Shown here piece after piece: positions 24,618 through 32,093 of a DNA stretch of 32,093 nucleotides. Each line of letters opens with the position of its first letter. Position 1 is the first letter of the stretch. The notes below the pieces were generated by a model, which was given only the letters and a program-made list of their open reading frames with translations, was not told where the DNA came from and did not search any database. The stretch is from an uncultured Saprospiraceae bacterium (GTDB taxonomy: Bacteria > Bacteroidota > Bacteroidia > Chitinophagales > Saprospiraceae): positions 1-32,093 of the forward strand of contig CALGLU010000103.1 in assembly GCA_937959275.1 (NCBI GenBank). The letters run 5' to 3'. A program made the translations under genes and the position numbers.

Positions 24618-24830
24618 TTACGTTTCCATGACAATATGAGATGTAATTACGGGCATGGTCGTCAGTTGGGATTGGCTCATATACTCATGAATGCAATAGA
24701 AGCCAAAACAGCCTAGTGCGATCAAGATGAATAAGATGACCAGTTCGTTTAACTGACTTTTGGAAATGCGCCATTTGAAAATAGAAATCGTTTCGAGGGG
24801 CGTGAAACTGTGTTTACGGTTATTTGACAT
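24618..24830 (-). CDS. Small single-pass membrane protein, unknown function
   Basis: 70 aa with one hydrophobic segment (about residues 30-46, LVILFILIALGCFGFYC), a basic polar N-terminal part (NNRKHSFTPLETISIFKWR), likely cytoplasmic, and a short polar C-terminus. I do not recognise a family. It is directly upstream of the PspC gene on the same strand, 120 bases apart from the favoured PspC start. It may be an accessory of the PspC protein, by position only. Confidence 0.55.
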   Translation of the reverse strand: MSNNRKHSFTPLETISIFKWRISKSQLNELVILFILIALGCFGFYCIHEYMSQSQLTTMPVITSHIVMET

Positions 24831-25081
24831 ACGGTTTTTGGTTTTGAATCAAGCTAGTTTGGGAGTTCAGTATACAATAGCTTGACTACAGCTCAAATGT
24901 ATGTAAATAATTGTAATTTATGGTATTACATATTGCTTTTTATTTTAATATATAAAATAATTATGATACTTGTTTAGTTAAAGCTTCATTTCCAATGACG
25001 AATACTATTCAGAAAGTAGCTTAATCATTTCTTGTTTCTGTATCTTAGATGCAAGCTTCCACCAGATGTAAAAATTAAACT

Positions 25082-25927
25082 ATGAAACTGATACGGATAG
25101 CCATTTCACTGCATTTTATCTTATTCTTCATCCCTCATTTATTTGCACAGGGAAACAATGCTGGAAATACAGAGCCAGTACAAATTTGTCCTTCAACCAC
25201 ATTTTTATGTACTAATCAAATGACACCAAGTCCCATTCTTTCGGTTAACTCTGATTTACCTGATTTAGAATATGTCATTATAAACCAATCTGTTGCAGCA
25301 ACAAATGGATCTGGACCAGCAATTGTCGGGATAGACAGTGATGGGGTATTCTTACCTACCGCGTTTGGTGTGATGCCAGGGAGTAGCATTGACATTATTC
25401 CAATAGCTTATAATCTAGCAGACATCCAAAGCACCATTGATGATGTTTTAAAGGGTCTCGTTTTTGGTTTTATACCTTGTTGCAATTTTGTGGGGACAGC
25501 ATGTACAGACTTAAACAATTCAGGTATTTTATGTGGTTCTGACGTGACGAGTTTACAGGATATATTTCCACTTTTTAATGCGACTGGGGACTTGTTATCA
25601 ATCACAGATTTTGTAACTGCCGTTATGGGTGCTAACACACAACTACAAGACCCAGCTACACCAGAGACATGTGGCGGAGGAGATCTTATCGCTTACGCTT
25701 ATGGAAATAGCTGTACATATTCTGTACTTGAAGATATTGCATTACTCAACTTGCCAGACCATATCATGAATGAAGTGATTCTAAGAAGTGATTACATTGA
25801 GTCAGCGGCAGTTGTAAGCAATACTCTTGATGTGGAATATTTTGCTGGTAATCACGTCGAATTAATTTCACCATTTGAAGTTGAATTGGGTGGAGAATTT
25901 CTTGCTGATATATTGATTTGTCCATAA
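25082..25927 (+). CDS. Secreted protein with 3-coathanger-stack-like C-terminus
   Basis: 281 aa. A signal peptide covers about residues 1-22 (ending HLFAQ). The body is acidic and rich in Gly, Ser, Asn and Thr with about nine cysteines (CPSTTFLC, CCNFVGTAC), suggesting disulphide-bonded folding outside the cytoplasm. The C-terminal 35 residues (VEYFAGNHVELISPFEVELG followed by GEFLADI) fit the 3-coathanger stack pattern found at the ends of many Bacteroidota exported proteins. No T9SS type A domain is present. It is flanked by a 251-base gap upstream in which no gene is seen. The function of the main domain is unknown. Confidence 0.72.
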   Translation: MKLIRIAISLHFILFFIPHLFAQGNNAGNTEPVQICPSTTFLCTNQMTPSPILSVNSDLPDLEYVIINQSVAATNGSGPAIVGIDSDGVFLPTAFGVMPGSSIDIIPIAYNLADIQSTIDDVLKGLVFGFIPCCNFVGTACTDLNNSGILCGSDVTSLQDIFPLFNATGDLLSITDFVTAVMGANTQLQDPATPETCGGGDLIAYAYGNSCTYSVLEDIALLNLPDHIMNEVILRSDYIESAAVVSNTLDVEYFAGNHVELISPFEVELGGEFLADILICP

Positions 25928-26034
25928 GCTTAACATTAATAACTCCAAGGTTACTTTAATGCCTTATTTAAGTTTACTTTCTCAATATATTTGAAAGTAG
26001 ATAGAGGGCAGCGGAAAAGCTATGACATATTCTC

Positions 26035-26832
26035 CTAGATTTTGGTGGCAACTAGTTCCAATGTATGTGGTAGCCTTATGCCATTGACATCTAATACGAA
26101 CTTTCCTGTTTCAACTTCAGTCATATTTTCAAAGCAATTGTACGGTGAAAAATCATATTCATTTAATACATCAATCTGCAGATGGGACTGAATGCAAGCC
26201 ATAATTAAATCACTCATAGAATGGGACCAGAAGACTTCCTTTAATTCTATATCCTCACTGGTGTCGGTGTATGTTCCTCTATGTGTTTCAACAATGGCGC
26301 CTGTATTAAAATAGGGATAGCCTATTTTCTTAAGCTTATCATCGATTATATAAAATGTAGGGTGAAACTCATGATAGTATAATTGACCTCCAGGTTTGAG
26401 CAAAGTAGATACGACGTCCGCCCATTTAACTAAATCTGGTAACCAGCAAGTCGCTCCAAAGGTGACATAAACAATATCGAACGTATCTTTTACATGCTCC
26501 AAGGTGTCTAAGACATTGCAGCATACAAACGTTGAATTCAAGCCTAATTGAGAGTTCATATCTCTTGCAACTCGTATAGCTTCTTCCGAAATATCTACTC
26601 CAACAGTTGTCGCACCCATTCTAGCCATCGATAAGGTATCTTGACCAAAGTGACACTGCAGATGGATCACTGATTTGCCAGAGATATCCCCAAGAGTTTT
26701 GAGCTCAGCAGCATTCAGAGTATTTCTACCCTCAAGAAAAGACTCATTGTCATAGAAATCTGATTTCACATGAGCAAGAGTTCGTGCCTCCCAAAGTGTT
26801 TTATTGGATTTGAAATGATCTTGATTGTCCAT
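26035..26832 (-). CDS. Class I SAM-dependent methyltransferase
   Basis: 265 aa from the ATG at 26830-26832; an in-frame start ten codons upstream (26862) would leave only 25 bases before the divergent gene, so I prefer the shorter form, starting MDNQDHF. The Rossmann-type fold shows motif I as HLQCHFGQDT (a variant of the usual DxGxGxG), the acidic SAM ribose ligand in VGVDISEEAI, FDIVYVTFGATCW as motif II region and LKPGGQLYYHEFHP as motif III. This resembles the Methyltransf_11/25 group of small-molecule methylases. The substrate cannot be inferred. Divergent from the DUF3467 gene, sharing a 55-base intergenic region. Confidence 0.85.
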   Translation of the reverse strand: MDNQDHFKSNKTLWEARTLAHVKSDFYDNESFLEGRNTLNAAELKTLGDISGKSVIHLQCHFGQDTLSMARMGATTVGVDISEEAIRVARDMNSQLGLNSTFVCCNVLDTLEHVKDTFDIVYVTFGATCWLPDLVKWADVVSTLLKPGGQLYYHEFHPTFYIIDDKLKKIGYPYFNTGAIVETHRGTYTDTSEDIELKEVFWSHSMSDLIMACIQSHLQIDVLNEYDFSPYNCFENMTEVETGKFVLDVNGIRLPHTLELVATKI

Positions 26833-26887
26833 AATTCTGCTTTTTATGATGTACTTTCGCATAAATATATTTATTCAATAGCAGATT

Positions 26888-27202
26888 ATGGCAGAAGACA
26901 AGAAAAAGCAGAAACAACTCAACATCGAATTATCAGAAGAGATTGCAGAGGGTATTTATTCAAATCTTGCTATTATTTCTCATTCGCAGTCTGAGTTTAT
27001 ATTAGATTTTATTAGACTTGTTCCTAATGTCCCAAAGGCTAAAGTCAAGTCGCGCGTTATATTATCACCACAGCATGCTAAGCGACTCATGAAAGCGCTC
27101 CATGACAATATTAAGAAGTTTGAGACTCAGCATGGCCCTATAAAAGATAATAATCAAGCTCCCTTGCCACCGATGAATTTTACGCCGACTGCGCAGGCTT
27201 AA
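26888..27202 (+). CDS. DUF3467 domain protein
   Basis: 104 aa, basic N-terminus, then LNIELSEEIAEGIYSNLAII, SQSEFILDFIRLVP and VILSPQHAKRLMKAL, the conserved run of the DUF3467 family, which is short, cytoplasmic and common in Bacteroidota. The C-terminal 25 residues are proline-rich and disordered. The biochemical role is unknown. Divergent from the methyltransferase gene. Confidence 0.85.
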   Translation: MAEDKKKQKQLNIELSEEIAEGIYSNLAIISHSQSEFILDFIRLVPNVPKAKVKSRVILSPQHAKRLMKALHDNIKKFETQHGPIKDNNQAPLPPMNFTPTAQA

Positions 27203-27282
27203 TAGAGCATTTTTCTTCATCCAAACTGATATTTTAAAAGAAATCGATTAGCCTAATCAATCAATGTCGCAGATTACAACTG

Positions 27283-27543
27283 TCAATCTTGTTTACGACT
27301 AGCGTGCGCCTCAGCCAAAACTCTCAGAAAGTTCAAACCCCAAACCTTCTCAATATCATTTTGAGAATAGCCTCTGCAGACCATTTCTTTAGTGACATTC
27401 AGAGCATCTGAAGCCTCTTGAAAACCATCAACACCTGAACCATGATTAAAATCACTCCAAATGCCTGCGTGATCGATTCCTATACGTTTCACCACATAGT
27501 CGAGGTGGTCGACAAAATCTGACACATATGCCGGACCAAACAT
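27283..27543 (-). pseudogene. C-terminal remnant of an M19 (renal-type) dipeptidase
   Basis: An 86-codon frame matches only the last quarter of membrane dipeptidases, which normally have about 350-420 aa: DFVDHLDYVVKRIGIDH, a SDFNHG segment, then NVTKEMVCRGYSQNDIEKVWG and NFLRVLAEA. All zinc ligands of the family (N-terminal HxD, the bridging Glu and the two His) would lie in the missing part. A TAG stop lies just upstream of the apparent ATG, and the next 150 bases show no dipeptidase coding in any frame that I can recognise. Best read as a relic of a deleted gene. A functional small protein is possible but less likely. Confidence 0.75.
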
Positions 27544-27565
27544 TTCAACTATTTACAAGTCCTTT

Positions 27566-27577
27566 TTGTGATCACAA
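27566..27577. promoter_or_regulatory. Perfect 12-bp palindrome TTGTGATCACAA
   Basis: The palindrome lies in the gap between the dipeptidase remnant and the Dabb lipoprotein gene, 122 bases before the latter's ATG. Palindromes of this size can be dimeric regulator sites; the half-site TGTGA recalls CRP/FNR sites but the usual 4-6 base spacer is absent. Function unproven. Confidence 0.25.
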
Positions 27578-27699
27578 TTCACGTCTATTCTAAATATTAT
27601 CAAATAATGATATTCATACTTCATGGCTTAAATAATATCATTGTCAAAAAAATAGGATAAATTGGAGTTGGTTATTCTTATCATACAAAATACCTCTGC

Positions 27700-28119
27700 A
27701 TGAAATACATTGCATTATTTATCTTTTTCTTTTGCTCACTGATCGCATGTCAGCAAAAAACAACTGAACCAATCATGAATAAAAACATGAACTCGGATGT
27801 AAAAAGTGCCTTTAAAACAAAACAGTTGAGACATGTCGTCATGTTTAAATTTAAAGACGATGCTGATCCAGCTGGCATCAAAAAAGTAGAGGATGCTTTT
27901 GCTGCCTTACCATCTAAAATATCTGAAATCAGTTATTTTGAATGGGGCATTAACAATAGTCCAGAAAACTTGAATAAGGGATTTACACATTGCTTCTTTA
28001 TTAGTTTTGATAGTGACGAAGCCCGAGAAAAATATTTGCCCCATCCCGATCATAAGGCATTTGTAGAACTCCTTGGGCCAGTCTTGGACGATGTCATGGT
28101 GATGGATTATTGGAATTAA
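27700..28119 (+). CDS. Dabb (stress-responsive alpha/beta-barrel) domain lipoprotein
   Basis: 139 aa. A type II signal peptide ends at lipobox SLIAC (lipidation at C17), so the protein is probably anchored in the outer or inner membrane. After a linker, the Dabb domain runs from about residue 44 (RHVVMFKFKDDADP) to the end, with ISYFEWGINNSPENLNKGFTH split as the ISYFEWGINNSP and LNKGFTHCFF motifs, the YLPHPDHKAFV motif and a DDVMVMDYWN ending. Dabb proteins are ferredoxin-like dimers; some are plant stress proteins or polyketide cyclases, but the bacterial lipoprotein forms have no settled role. Followed by an inverted repeat and a heptamer array. Confidence 0.85.
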   Translation: MKYIALFIFFFCSLIACQQKTTEPIMNKNMNSDVKSAFKTKQLRHVVMFKFKDDADPAGIKKVEDAFAALPSKISEISYFEWGINNSPENLNKGFTHCFFISFDSDEAREKYLPHPDHKAFVELLGPVLDDVMVMDYWN

Positions 28120-28141
28120 ATTCGCTGGAGTGAATTTAATT
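28114..28141 (+). terminator. AT-rich inverted repeat at end of Dabb gene
   Basis: AATTAAATTC (28114-28123), loop GCTGGAGT, GAATTTAATT (28132-28141) form a perfect 10-bp stem that includes the TAA stop of the Dabb gene. No T-run follows; instead a heptamer repeat array begins. A 3' end or barrier hairpin is possible. Confidence 0.4.
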
Positions 28142-28175
28142 AGTGGATAGTGGATAGTGGATAGTGGATAGTGGA
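28141..28175. repeat. Heptamer array (TAGTGGA) x5
   Basis: Five perfect copies of TAGTGGA, 35 bases, between the Dabb gene and the end of ruvB. It is non-coding and starts at the last base of the preceding inverted repeat. The array shares TAGTGGATAGT with the coding strand of the LVDSM minisatellite unit. Confidence 0.95.
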
Positions 28176-28234
28176 AGTAGACACTACTTGTCAAACACAA
28201 CGTATTAAATCCAAGGTACATTAGTGCCTTGCCA

Positions 28235-29257
28235 TTAAAACAAAGTGCCACTTTGTGTTGGTGGGACAACACCTAGATGTTTAAACGCTTTTTCGGTTGC
28301 CATTCTTCCCCTAGCTGTCCGCTGAATGTAGCCTTCCATGATTAAAAATGGTTCGTGTACTTCTTCAATCGTGCCTGCCTCCTCTCCTACCGCGGTGCCA
28401 ATATTTTTAATCCCGACTGGACCACCTTTAAACTTCTCAATAATGGCAGATAGAATTTTATTATCCATCTCATCCAAACCGTGTTCGTCAACATTAAGAG
28501 CTTCAAGTCCAAATGAAGCAATGCCTTTATTAATCGTCCCGTCTCCTTTAATTTGGGCAAAATCTCTTACCCGTCTTAGCAAGGCATTTGCTATTCGAGG
28601 GGTGCCTCTACTACGTCTCGCTATTTCGAGATTACCATCTTCATCAATGGGGATATCCAGTAAAGCGGCACTTCTAAAAATTATTTTTTGGAGTGTCTCT
28701 ACATCGTAATAATTCAAATGACAAGTGATCCCAAATCGAGCACGTAAAGGAGGCGTCAGTAAACCCATTCGCGTCGTCGCACCAACTAATGTAAACGGAT
28801 TAATCGTCAACTGAATACTTCTAGCATTCGGCCCCGAATCAATCATGATATCAATGGTATAGTCCTCCATTGCCGAATACAGATATTCTTCAACAACTGT
28901 ATTCAATCTGTGAATTTCATCGATGAATAACACATCACCTTCAGCCAAGTTAGTCAGCAAGCCTGCTAGATCTCCTGGCTTTTCAATAACCGGACCTGAT
29001 GTTATTTTAATCCCTGTATCGAGTTCATTAGCAATAATGTGAGACAAGGTCGTCTTACCAAGTCCTGGTGGACCATGGAGCAAGACATGATCCAAGGCTT
29101 CTTCTCTCAGTTTGGCTGCTTGAATGAAAACGCTTAAGTTCTCGACGATCTGAGGCTGACCACTAAAATCTTCTAACTCTTTTGGTCGCAAGGCACGCTC
29201 AACTGTCAGCTCATCACTTGATAGGTTTTCCTCCGAAGGGTCTAGGTTTGGATTCAT
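28235..29257 (-). CDS. ruvB: RuvB, Holliday junction branch migration ATPase
   Basis: 340 aa from the ATG at 29255-29257. An in-frame TTG at 29264-29266 falls inside the -7 promoter box, so the ATG, giving MNPNLDP, is the real start. The AAA+ core has Walker [10 protein letters not shown] (about 62-70), Walker [10 protein letters not shown] (near 113-121), sensor I GATTRMG with an [11 protein letters not shown] arginine-finger region, and a C-terminal winged-helix domain ending with the LMxxGxIxRTxRGR-type motif ([14 protein letters not shown]). RuvB forms hexameric rings that drive branch migration with RuvA and RuvC during recombinational repair. ruvA and ruvC are not in the window. Divergent from icd. 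Confidence 0.96.
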   Translation of the reverse strand: MNPNLDPSEENLSSDELTVERALRPKELEDFSGQPQIVENLSVFIQAAKLREEALDHVLLHGPPGLGKTTLSHIIANELDTGIKITSGPVIEKPGDLAGLLTNLAEGDVLFIDEIHRLNTVVEEYLYSAMEDYTIDIMIDSGPNARSIQLTINPFTLVGATTRMGLLTPPLRARFGITCHLNYYDVETLQKIIFRSAALLDIPIDEDGNLEIARRSRGTPRIANALLRRVRDFAQIKGDGTINKGIASFGLEALNVDEHGLDEMDNKILSAIIEKFKGGPVGIKNIGTAVGEEAGTIEEVHEPFLIMEGYIQRTARGRMATEKAFKHLGVVPPTQSGTLF

Positions 29258-29263
29258 TGCATG

Positions 29264-29271
29264 CAAAGGTA
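29264..29271 (-). promoter_or_regulatory. -7 box TACCTTTG abutting ruvB start
   Basis: TACCTTTG on the minus strand matches TAnnTTTG exactly and ends only 6 bases before the ruvB ATG, so the transcript would begin at or within a few bases of the start codon (leaderless). It excludes the upstream TTG as a start if used. Confidence 0.5.
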
Positions 29272-29493
29272 ATGAAGTGAATTAATAACATTTCGTTTAT
29301 TCAATCGGATCTCCTAGAATTAAGAAGCTGATCTTTTGACAATACCTGTCCGATGATGACCAAATTACCGCATTATTTGCCACTAGGGATGAATGAGGCA
29401 GATAATTTGGTCAGAATTTGCAGATTCAAGGGCTTCATTTAAGCTAAAACACTCCATTTTACCCTAAAAACACCCTTTTTTGCTGCTTTTTTA

Positions 29494-29501
29494 TACCTTT
29501 G
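29494..29501 (+). promoter_or_regulatory. -7 box TACCTTTG upstream of icd
   Basis: An exact TAnnTTTG match 34 bases before the icd ATG, preceded by T-rich sequence (TTTTTTGCTGCTTTTTTA). The predicted leader would be about 25-30 bases. A -33 TTG at ideal spacing is not clear. Confidence 0.5.
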
Positions 29502-29535
29502 CAGCTCTTTTCAAAACAGATAAATAACAGAACAT

Positions 29536-30759
29536 ATGAGTGGAACTAAAATAACCCTGAACAGAAGAGGAAATTTGGCTGTGCCTAAAGATCCAATTAT
29601 TCCTTTTATTGAGGGTGATGGCATTGGTCCTGATATTTGGGCTGCAGCGCAAAAAGTCTTTGATGCAGCAGTAGAAAAAGCCTACGATGGAGACAGAAAA
29701 ATACACTGGAAAGAAGTGTATGCTGGGGAGAAGGCAAATGAGAAAATGGGTGAATGGTTACCAAAAGAAACGACAGATTCGATTGCGGAGCATCTTGTTG
29801 CAATCAAAGGTCCATTAACAACTCCTGTTGGAGGCGGATTTAGATCTCTTAATGTAGCAATTAGACAAATTTTAGATTTGTATGCTTGTGTTAGACCAGT
29901 GAAATGGTACAGAGGAGTTCCATCTCCAGTAAAGCAACCGAAATTAGTCGACATGATCATCTTTCGTGAAAACACAGAAGATATATATGCTGGAATAGAG
30001 TATCTGCATGGTACAGAGGAGAATGATAAAGTGAAGGCGTTTTTAATTGATGAGATGGGTGTTACAGGAATCCGTTTTCCAGATACTGTATCACTAGGCG
30101 TTAAGCCAGTCTCAGTAGAAGGAACAGAAAGACTTGTCAAAGCAGCTATAGAATATGCCATAGCGAACAAAAGAAAATCTGTTACACTCGTCCACAAGGG
30201 TAACATCATGAAATTTACTGAAGGTAAATTTAAAGAGTGGGGTTACAATCTTGCCAAAGAGCAATATGGTGCAGTCGATCTCGATGGTGGACCATGGCAG
30301 GTTATCAAACACAGCAAAGGAGAAATCATTGTTAAAGATGTGATCGCTGATGCATTCTTACAGCAGATACTATTAAGACCTGCAGAGTATGATGTGATTG
30401 CTACCTTAAACTTGAATGGTGATTATATCTCTGATGCACTAGCAGCAGCTGTTGGTGGTATTGGTATCGCACCTGGAGCTAACATCAATTATAATACAGG
30501 CATAGCAGTCTTTGAAGCGACACATGGTACAGCACCAAAATATGCAGGTCAGGATAAAGTTAATCCGAGCTCAGTTATTTTATCTGGCGTCATGATGTTT
30601 GACTATATGGGTTGGAAAAAAGTGGGCAAGATCATTGAGAAAGGACTCAAGGGTGCAATCAAAGCTAAGAATGTAACCTATGATTTTGAGCGCTTGATGA
30701 AAAATGCTACGAAATTAAAATGTTCAGAATTTGGTGATGAGATCATCAAGAACATGTAA
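29536..30759 (+). CDS. icd: NADP-dependent isocitrate dehydrogenase
   Basis: 407 aa, the usual length of homodimeric bacterial type I isocitrate dehydrogenases. It oxidatively decarboxylates isocitrate to 2-oxoglutarate in the citric acid cycle, making NADPH. Visible motifs: [14 protein letters not shown] near the start; [13 protein letters not shown] with S104, equivalent to the regulatory phosphoserine S113 of the E. coli enzyme; [15 protein letters not shown]; and HGTAPKYAG (330-338), where K335 and Y336 correspond to K344/Y345 that set NADP preference in E. coli. [13 protein letters not shown] is the metal-binding aspartate region. Promoter box upstream, strong terminator downstream, transcribed alone. 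Confidence 0.96.
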   Translation: MSGTKITLNRRGNLAVPKDPIIPFIEGDGIGPDIWAAAQKVFDAAVEKAYDGDRKIHWKEVYAGEKANEKMGEWLPKETTDSIAEHLVAIKGPLTTPVGGGFRSLNVAIRQILDLYACVRPVKWYRGVPSPVKQPKLVDMIIFRENTEDIYAGIEYLHGTEENDKVKAFLIDEMGVTGIRFPDTVSLGVKPVSVEGTERLVKAAIEYAIANKRKSVTLVHKGNIMKFTEGKFKEWGYNLAKEQYGAVDLDGGPWQVIKHSKGEIIVKDVIADAFLQQILLRPAEYDVIATLNLNGDYISDALAAAVGGIGIAPGANINYNTGIAVFEATHGTAPKYAGQDKVNPSSVILSGVMMFDYMGWKKVGKIIEKGLKGAIKAKNVTYDFERLMKNATKLKCSEFGDEIIKNM

Positions 30760-30807
30760 GCTATATTGCCAATCGAAATCAGGCAAATCCTAACCAAGTG
30801 ATTTCAG

Positions 30808-30837
30808 AGCCGACTGCATATGTGGTCGGCTTTTTTT
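30808..30837 (+). terminator. Rho-independent terminator of icd
   Basis: AGCCGAC (30808-30814) and GTCGGCT (30825-30831), with two further G-U pairs and one G-C pair inside, are followed by a run of seven T residues from 30831. It starts 48 bases after the icd stop. Confidence 0.9.
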
Positions 30838-30934
30838 ATACTTATTTTTTTCTACAAACACACTCTACAATTTAAAGGTGATTTTAATTGCTTTTACGAA
30901 TTGCATTATTCATATTTATAAAAAACGTAAAGCC

Positions 30935-31801
30935 TTGAAATACATTTATTTATTAGTTCTTCTATCTTTTAGTATGACTTCTTCGAGCCAAGACGACTGT
31001 ATAGAATTATTCTGTGATGATGGATCTTTTGTAAACCAACACATTCAAAACATAAAAGCGGAAATAGCAATTTTTGGAGATATTGGATTTTGTAATTCAG
31101 GAGCAATGCAGCAATGCTTCTATCAAGGCCAAGCTGTATACACTGTTTTGGAGTCACCCTTCGTCTGCGACCTACCGACCCGAGTTGTTGATTGCAGTGG
31201 GAATACCCTATTTACCTTTGGTGGTTTTTGTTTTCCAGGTCCATGCCCTGGTCAAGATCAAGCCAACATGTTAGAAGGATGCATAACCTTGTTTTCCACT
31301 TTTGACAGCGATAATATATTTTGCACTTCCGAACAACTCGCCTGTGCCGAACCAAGTTGTGATGCATTCGACGAAATTAAAGCTAATTTACTTGACCCCA
31401 ATCTTAATGCATCAGACCCTATCTCAGGCTGTGTACCTAGTCAAACCTTATCCCAATGCGACTACAGAGGTCTTACAGTCGTTGTTCAAAGTCCTGGAGC
31501 TTGTTTGTTAGCAGATGAGCCTTCAACAGTCTATGATTGTTCAGGGGATTTCCTGTTCCAGTTTGGAGGCTTTTGTATTTCTATAGATGGCAGTCCATGT
31601 CCTGGGGATATTGAAGCACAGTTTATATCTAATTGTCAGGTCATTTTTTCTGTTCAGGAAGGAGACATTATTGATTGCGCAGATGAAGTTGAAATGAATG
31701 CCATACCTACAATGGGAGAATGGGCACTTATATCTCTTAGTCTTATATTTATGATTTTTGGCATTGTTTCGATTAAGCACAGTCGGAGAGTTCATACTTG
31801 A
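30935..31801 (+). CDS. Secreted duplicated-domain protein with IPTL-CTERM-like sorting tail
   Basis: About 288 aa from a TTG at 30935, which gives a clean signal peptide (KYIYLLVLLSFSMTSSSQ). A GTG at 30878 in frame would add 19 residues ahead of it. Two related cysteine-rich units of about 110 aa follow, each with a (V/Y)xDCSGxxLFxFGGFC core, a CPG motif and a CxxxFS-type end (about residues 20-130 and 135-245). The C-terminus reads IPTMGEWALISLSLIFMIFG, then IVSIKHSRR: an IPTxxEW motif, one membrane segment and a basic tail, the layout of IPTL-CTERM/PEP-CTERM sorting signals handled by exosortase-type enzymes. No exosortase gene is in the window. Function of the duplicated domain unknown. 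Confidence 0.75.
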   Translation: MKYIYLLVLLSFSMTSSSQDDCIELFCDDGSFVNQHIQNIKAEIAIFGDIGFCNSGAMQQCFYQGQAVYTVLESPFVCDLPTRVVDCSGNTLFTFGGFCFPGPCPGQDQANMLEGCITLFSTFDSDNIFCTSEQLACAEPSCDAFDEIKANLLDPNLNASDPISGCVPSQTLSQCDYRGLTVVVQSPGACLLADEPSTVYDCSGDFLFQFGGFCISIDGSPCPGDIEAQFISNCQVIFSVQEGDIIDCADEVEMNAIPTMGEWALISLSLIFMIFGIVSIKHSRRVHT

Positions 31802-31955
31802 TCCATTTTTATAAACAAAAACTAATATGGAGCTCAACTTAATCAGACGAACCCGAAGCCAGATACTCTTGTAGCGAGCTTTTTTATATTTGGAAATTTT
31901 TCCTCTACATTATTGCTTTTAAAATGATATATAAGATATGTATTGGAACAACCTA

Positions 31956-32093
31956 GTGCCTCAAGTACTAAATATACAGCCATATTAAATTGTTATTTTC
32001 CGCCTTCTCTGCGTTACAGAACCAGCCTTGATAGCTTATGGCTATCAAAGCGAACCTGTGCCTTGAGTAGACGAAAAATAACTGCTTTCATAC
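31956..32093. mobile_element. Long near-palindromic MITE-like element, cut by window edge
   Basis: The arms are GTGCCTCAAGTACTAAATA (31956-31974), GTTATTTT (31992-31999) and TTGATAGC (32028-32035), a 5-base loop TTATG, then GCTATCAA (32041-32048), AAAATAAC (32075-32082) and sequence up to the edge. All pairs share one centre near 32037-32038. The missing outer right arm is supplied by the other copy at bases 34-59. The whole element would be about 164 bp with complementary ends GTGYCTCAAG. It has no open frame, so it would depend on a transposase elsewhere or be a repeated hairpin locus. Bases 31802-31955 hold nothing recognisable. Confidence 0.6.

Noticed and set aside
27566-27577. CRP-type binding site
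   Set aside because: The half-sites TGTGA and TCACA abut without the usual spacer; reported only as a palindrome.
31956-32093. Integron attC site
   Set aside because: The symmetric GTT/AAC ends are GTTATTTT and AAAATAAC, which do not match the GTTRRRY and RYYYAAC core boxes, and there is no integrase or cassette array.
1-32093. Circular plasmid or phage genome with terminal overlap
   Set aside because: The 33-base terminal match has a mismatch and is part of a palindromic repeat. The genes include icd, ruvB, rsmE, rseP and hscB, and no replication or phage genes are present.

Overview
The window looks like chromosomal DNA of a Bacteroidota, most likely a Saprospiria-type (Saprospiraceae-like) marine or environmental lineage. 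The evidence is: three secreted proteins with type IX secretion (T9SS) type A C-terminal sorting domains, each preceded by the dockerin-like and cohesin-like modules usual in Saprospiraceae; a 7TMR-DISM/AraC membrane regulator; DUF4159, DUF3467 and PspC family proteins; low GC; and TAnnTTTG promoter boxes (TACCTTTG before rseP, ruvB and icd). The housekeeping genes hscB, rseP, rsmE, ruvB and icd argue against a plasmid. This assignment is inferred from family knowledge, not from a database search.

Layout. 1-2342: fragment of a palindromic repeat, a Tat-exported Gfo/Idh/MocA oxidoreductase (-), a six-unit 66-bp tandem array with two hairpins per unit, and tRNA-Leu(CAA) (-) with its terminator. 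2602-5738: a membrane-embedded AraC-type regulator followed by a surface fibre protein with an S74 intramolecular chaperone domain. 5806-20238: a minus-strand block of three large T9SS-exported adhesin-like proteins (940, 1653 and 1748 aa) plus a thioredoxin-like lipoprotein. All three giants end in the same module series (carboxypeptidase-regulatory-like fold, dockerin-like, cohesin-like, T9SS sorting domain) but differ at the N-terminus. Two carry 15-bp in-frame minisatellites (20 units encoding LVDSM; 6 units encoding EVVEE).

20580-24206: housekeeping block with rseP-hscB (translationally coupled, -) divergent from rsmE and a DUF4159 gene (+). 24279-28119: small genes for a PspC protein, a small membrane protein, a secreted protein with a probable 3-coathanger stack C-terminus, a methyltransferase, DUF3467 and a Dabb-domain lipoprotein, together with a truncated M19 dipeptidase remnant. 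28235-30837: ruvB (-) divergent from icd (+). 30935-31801: a secreted protein with two internal repeats and an IPTL-CTERM-like tail, suggesting a second surface-sorting route beside T9SS. 31956-32093: most of a long near-palindromic element, another copy of which provides the first 59 bases of the window.

The strongest unusual signals are the approximately 164-bp palindromic element cut at both window edges, the density of tandem arrays with different periods (66, 15, 15 and 7 bp), the common C-terminal chassis of the three giant exported proteins, and the coexistence of T9SS and IPTL-CTERM-like sorting signals. No CRISPR array, transposase, prophage or defence operon was seen.
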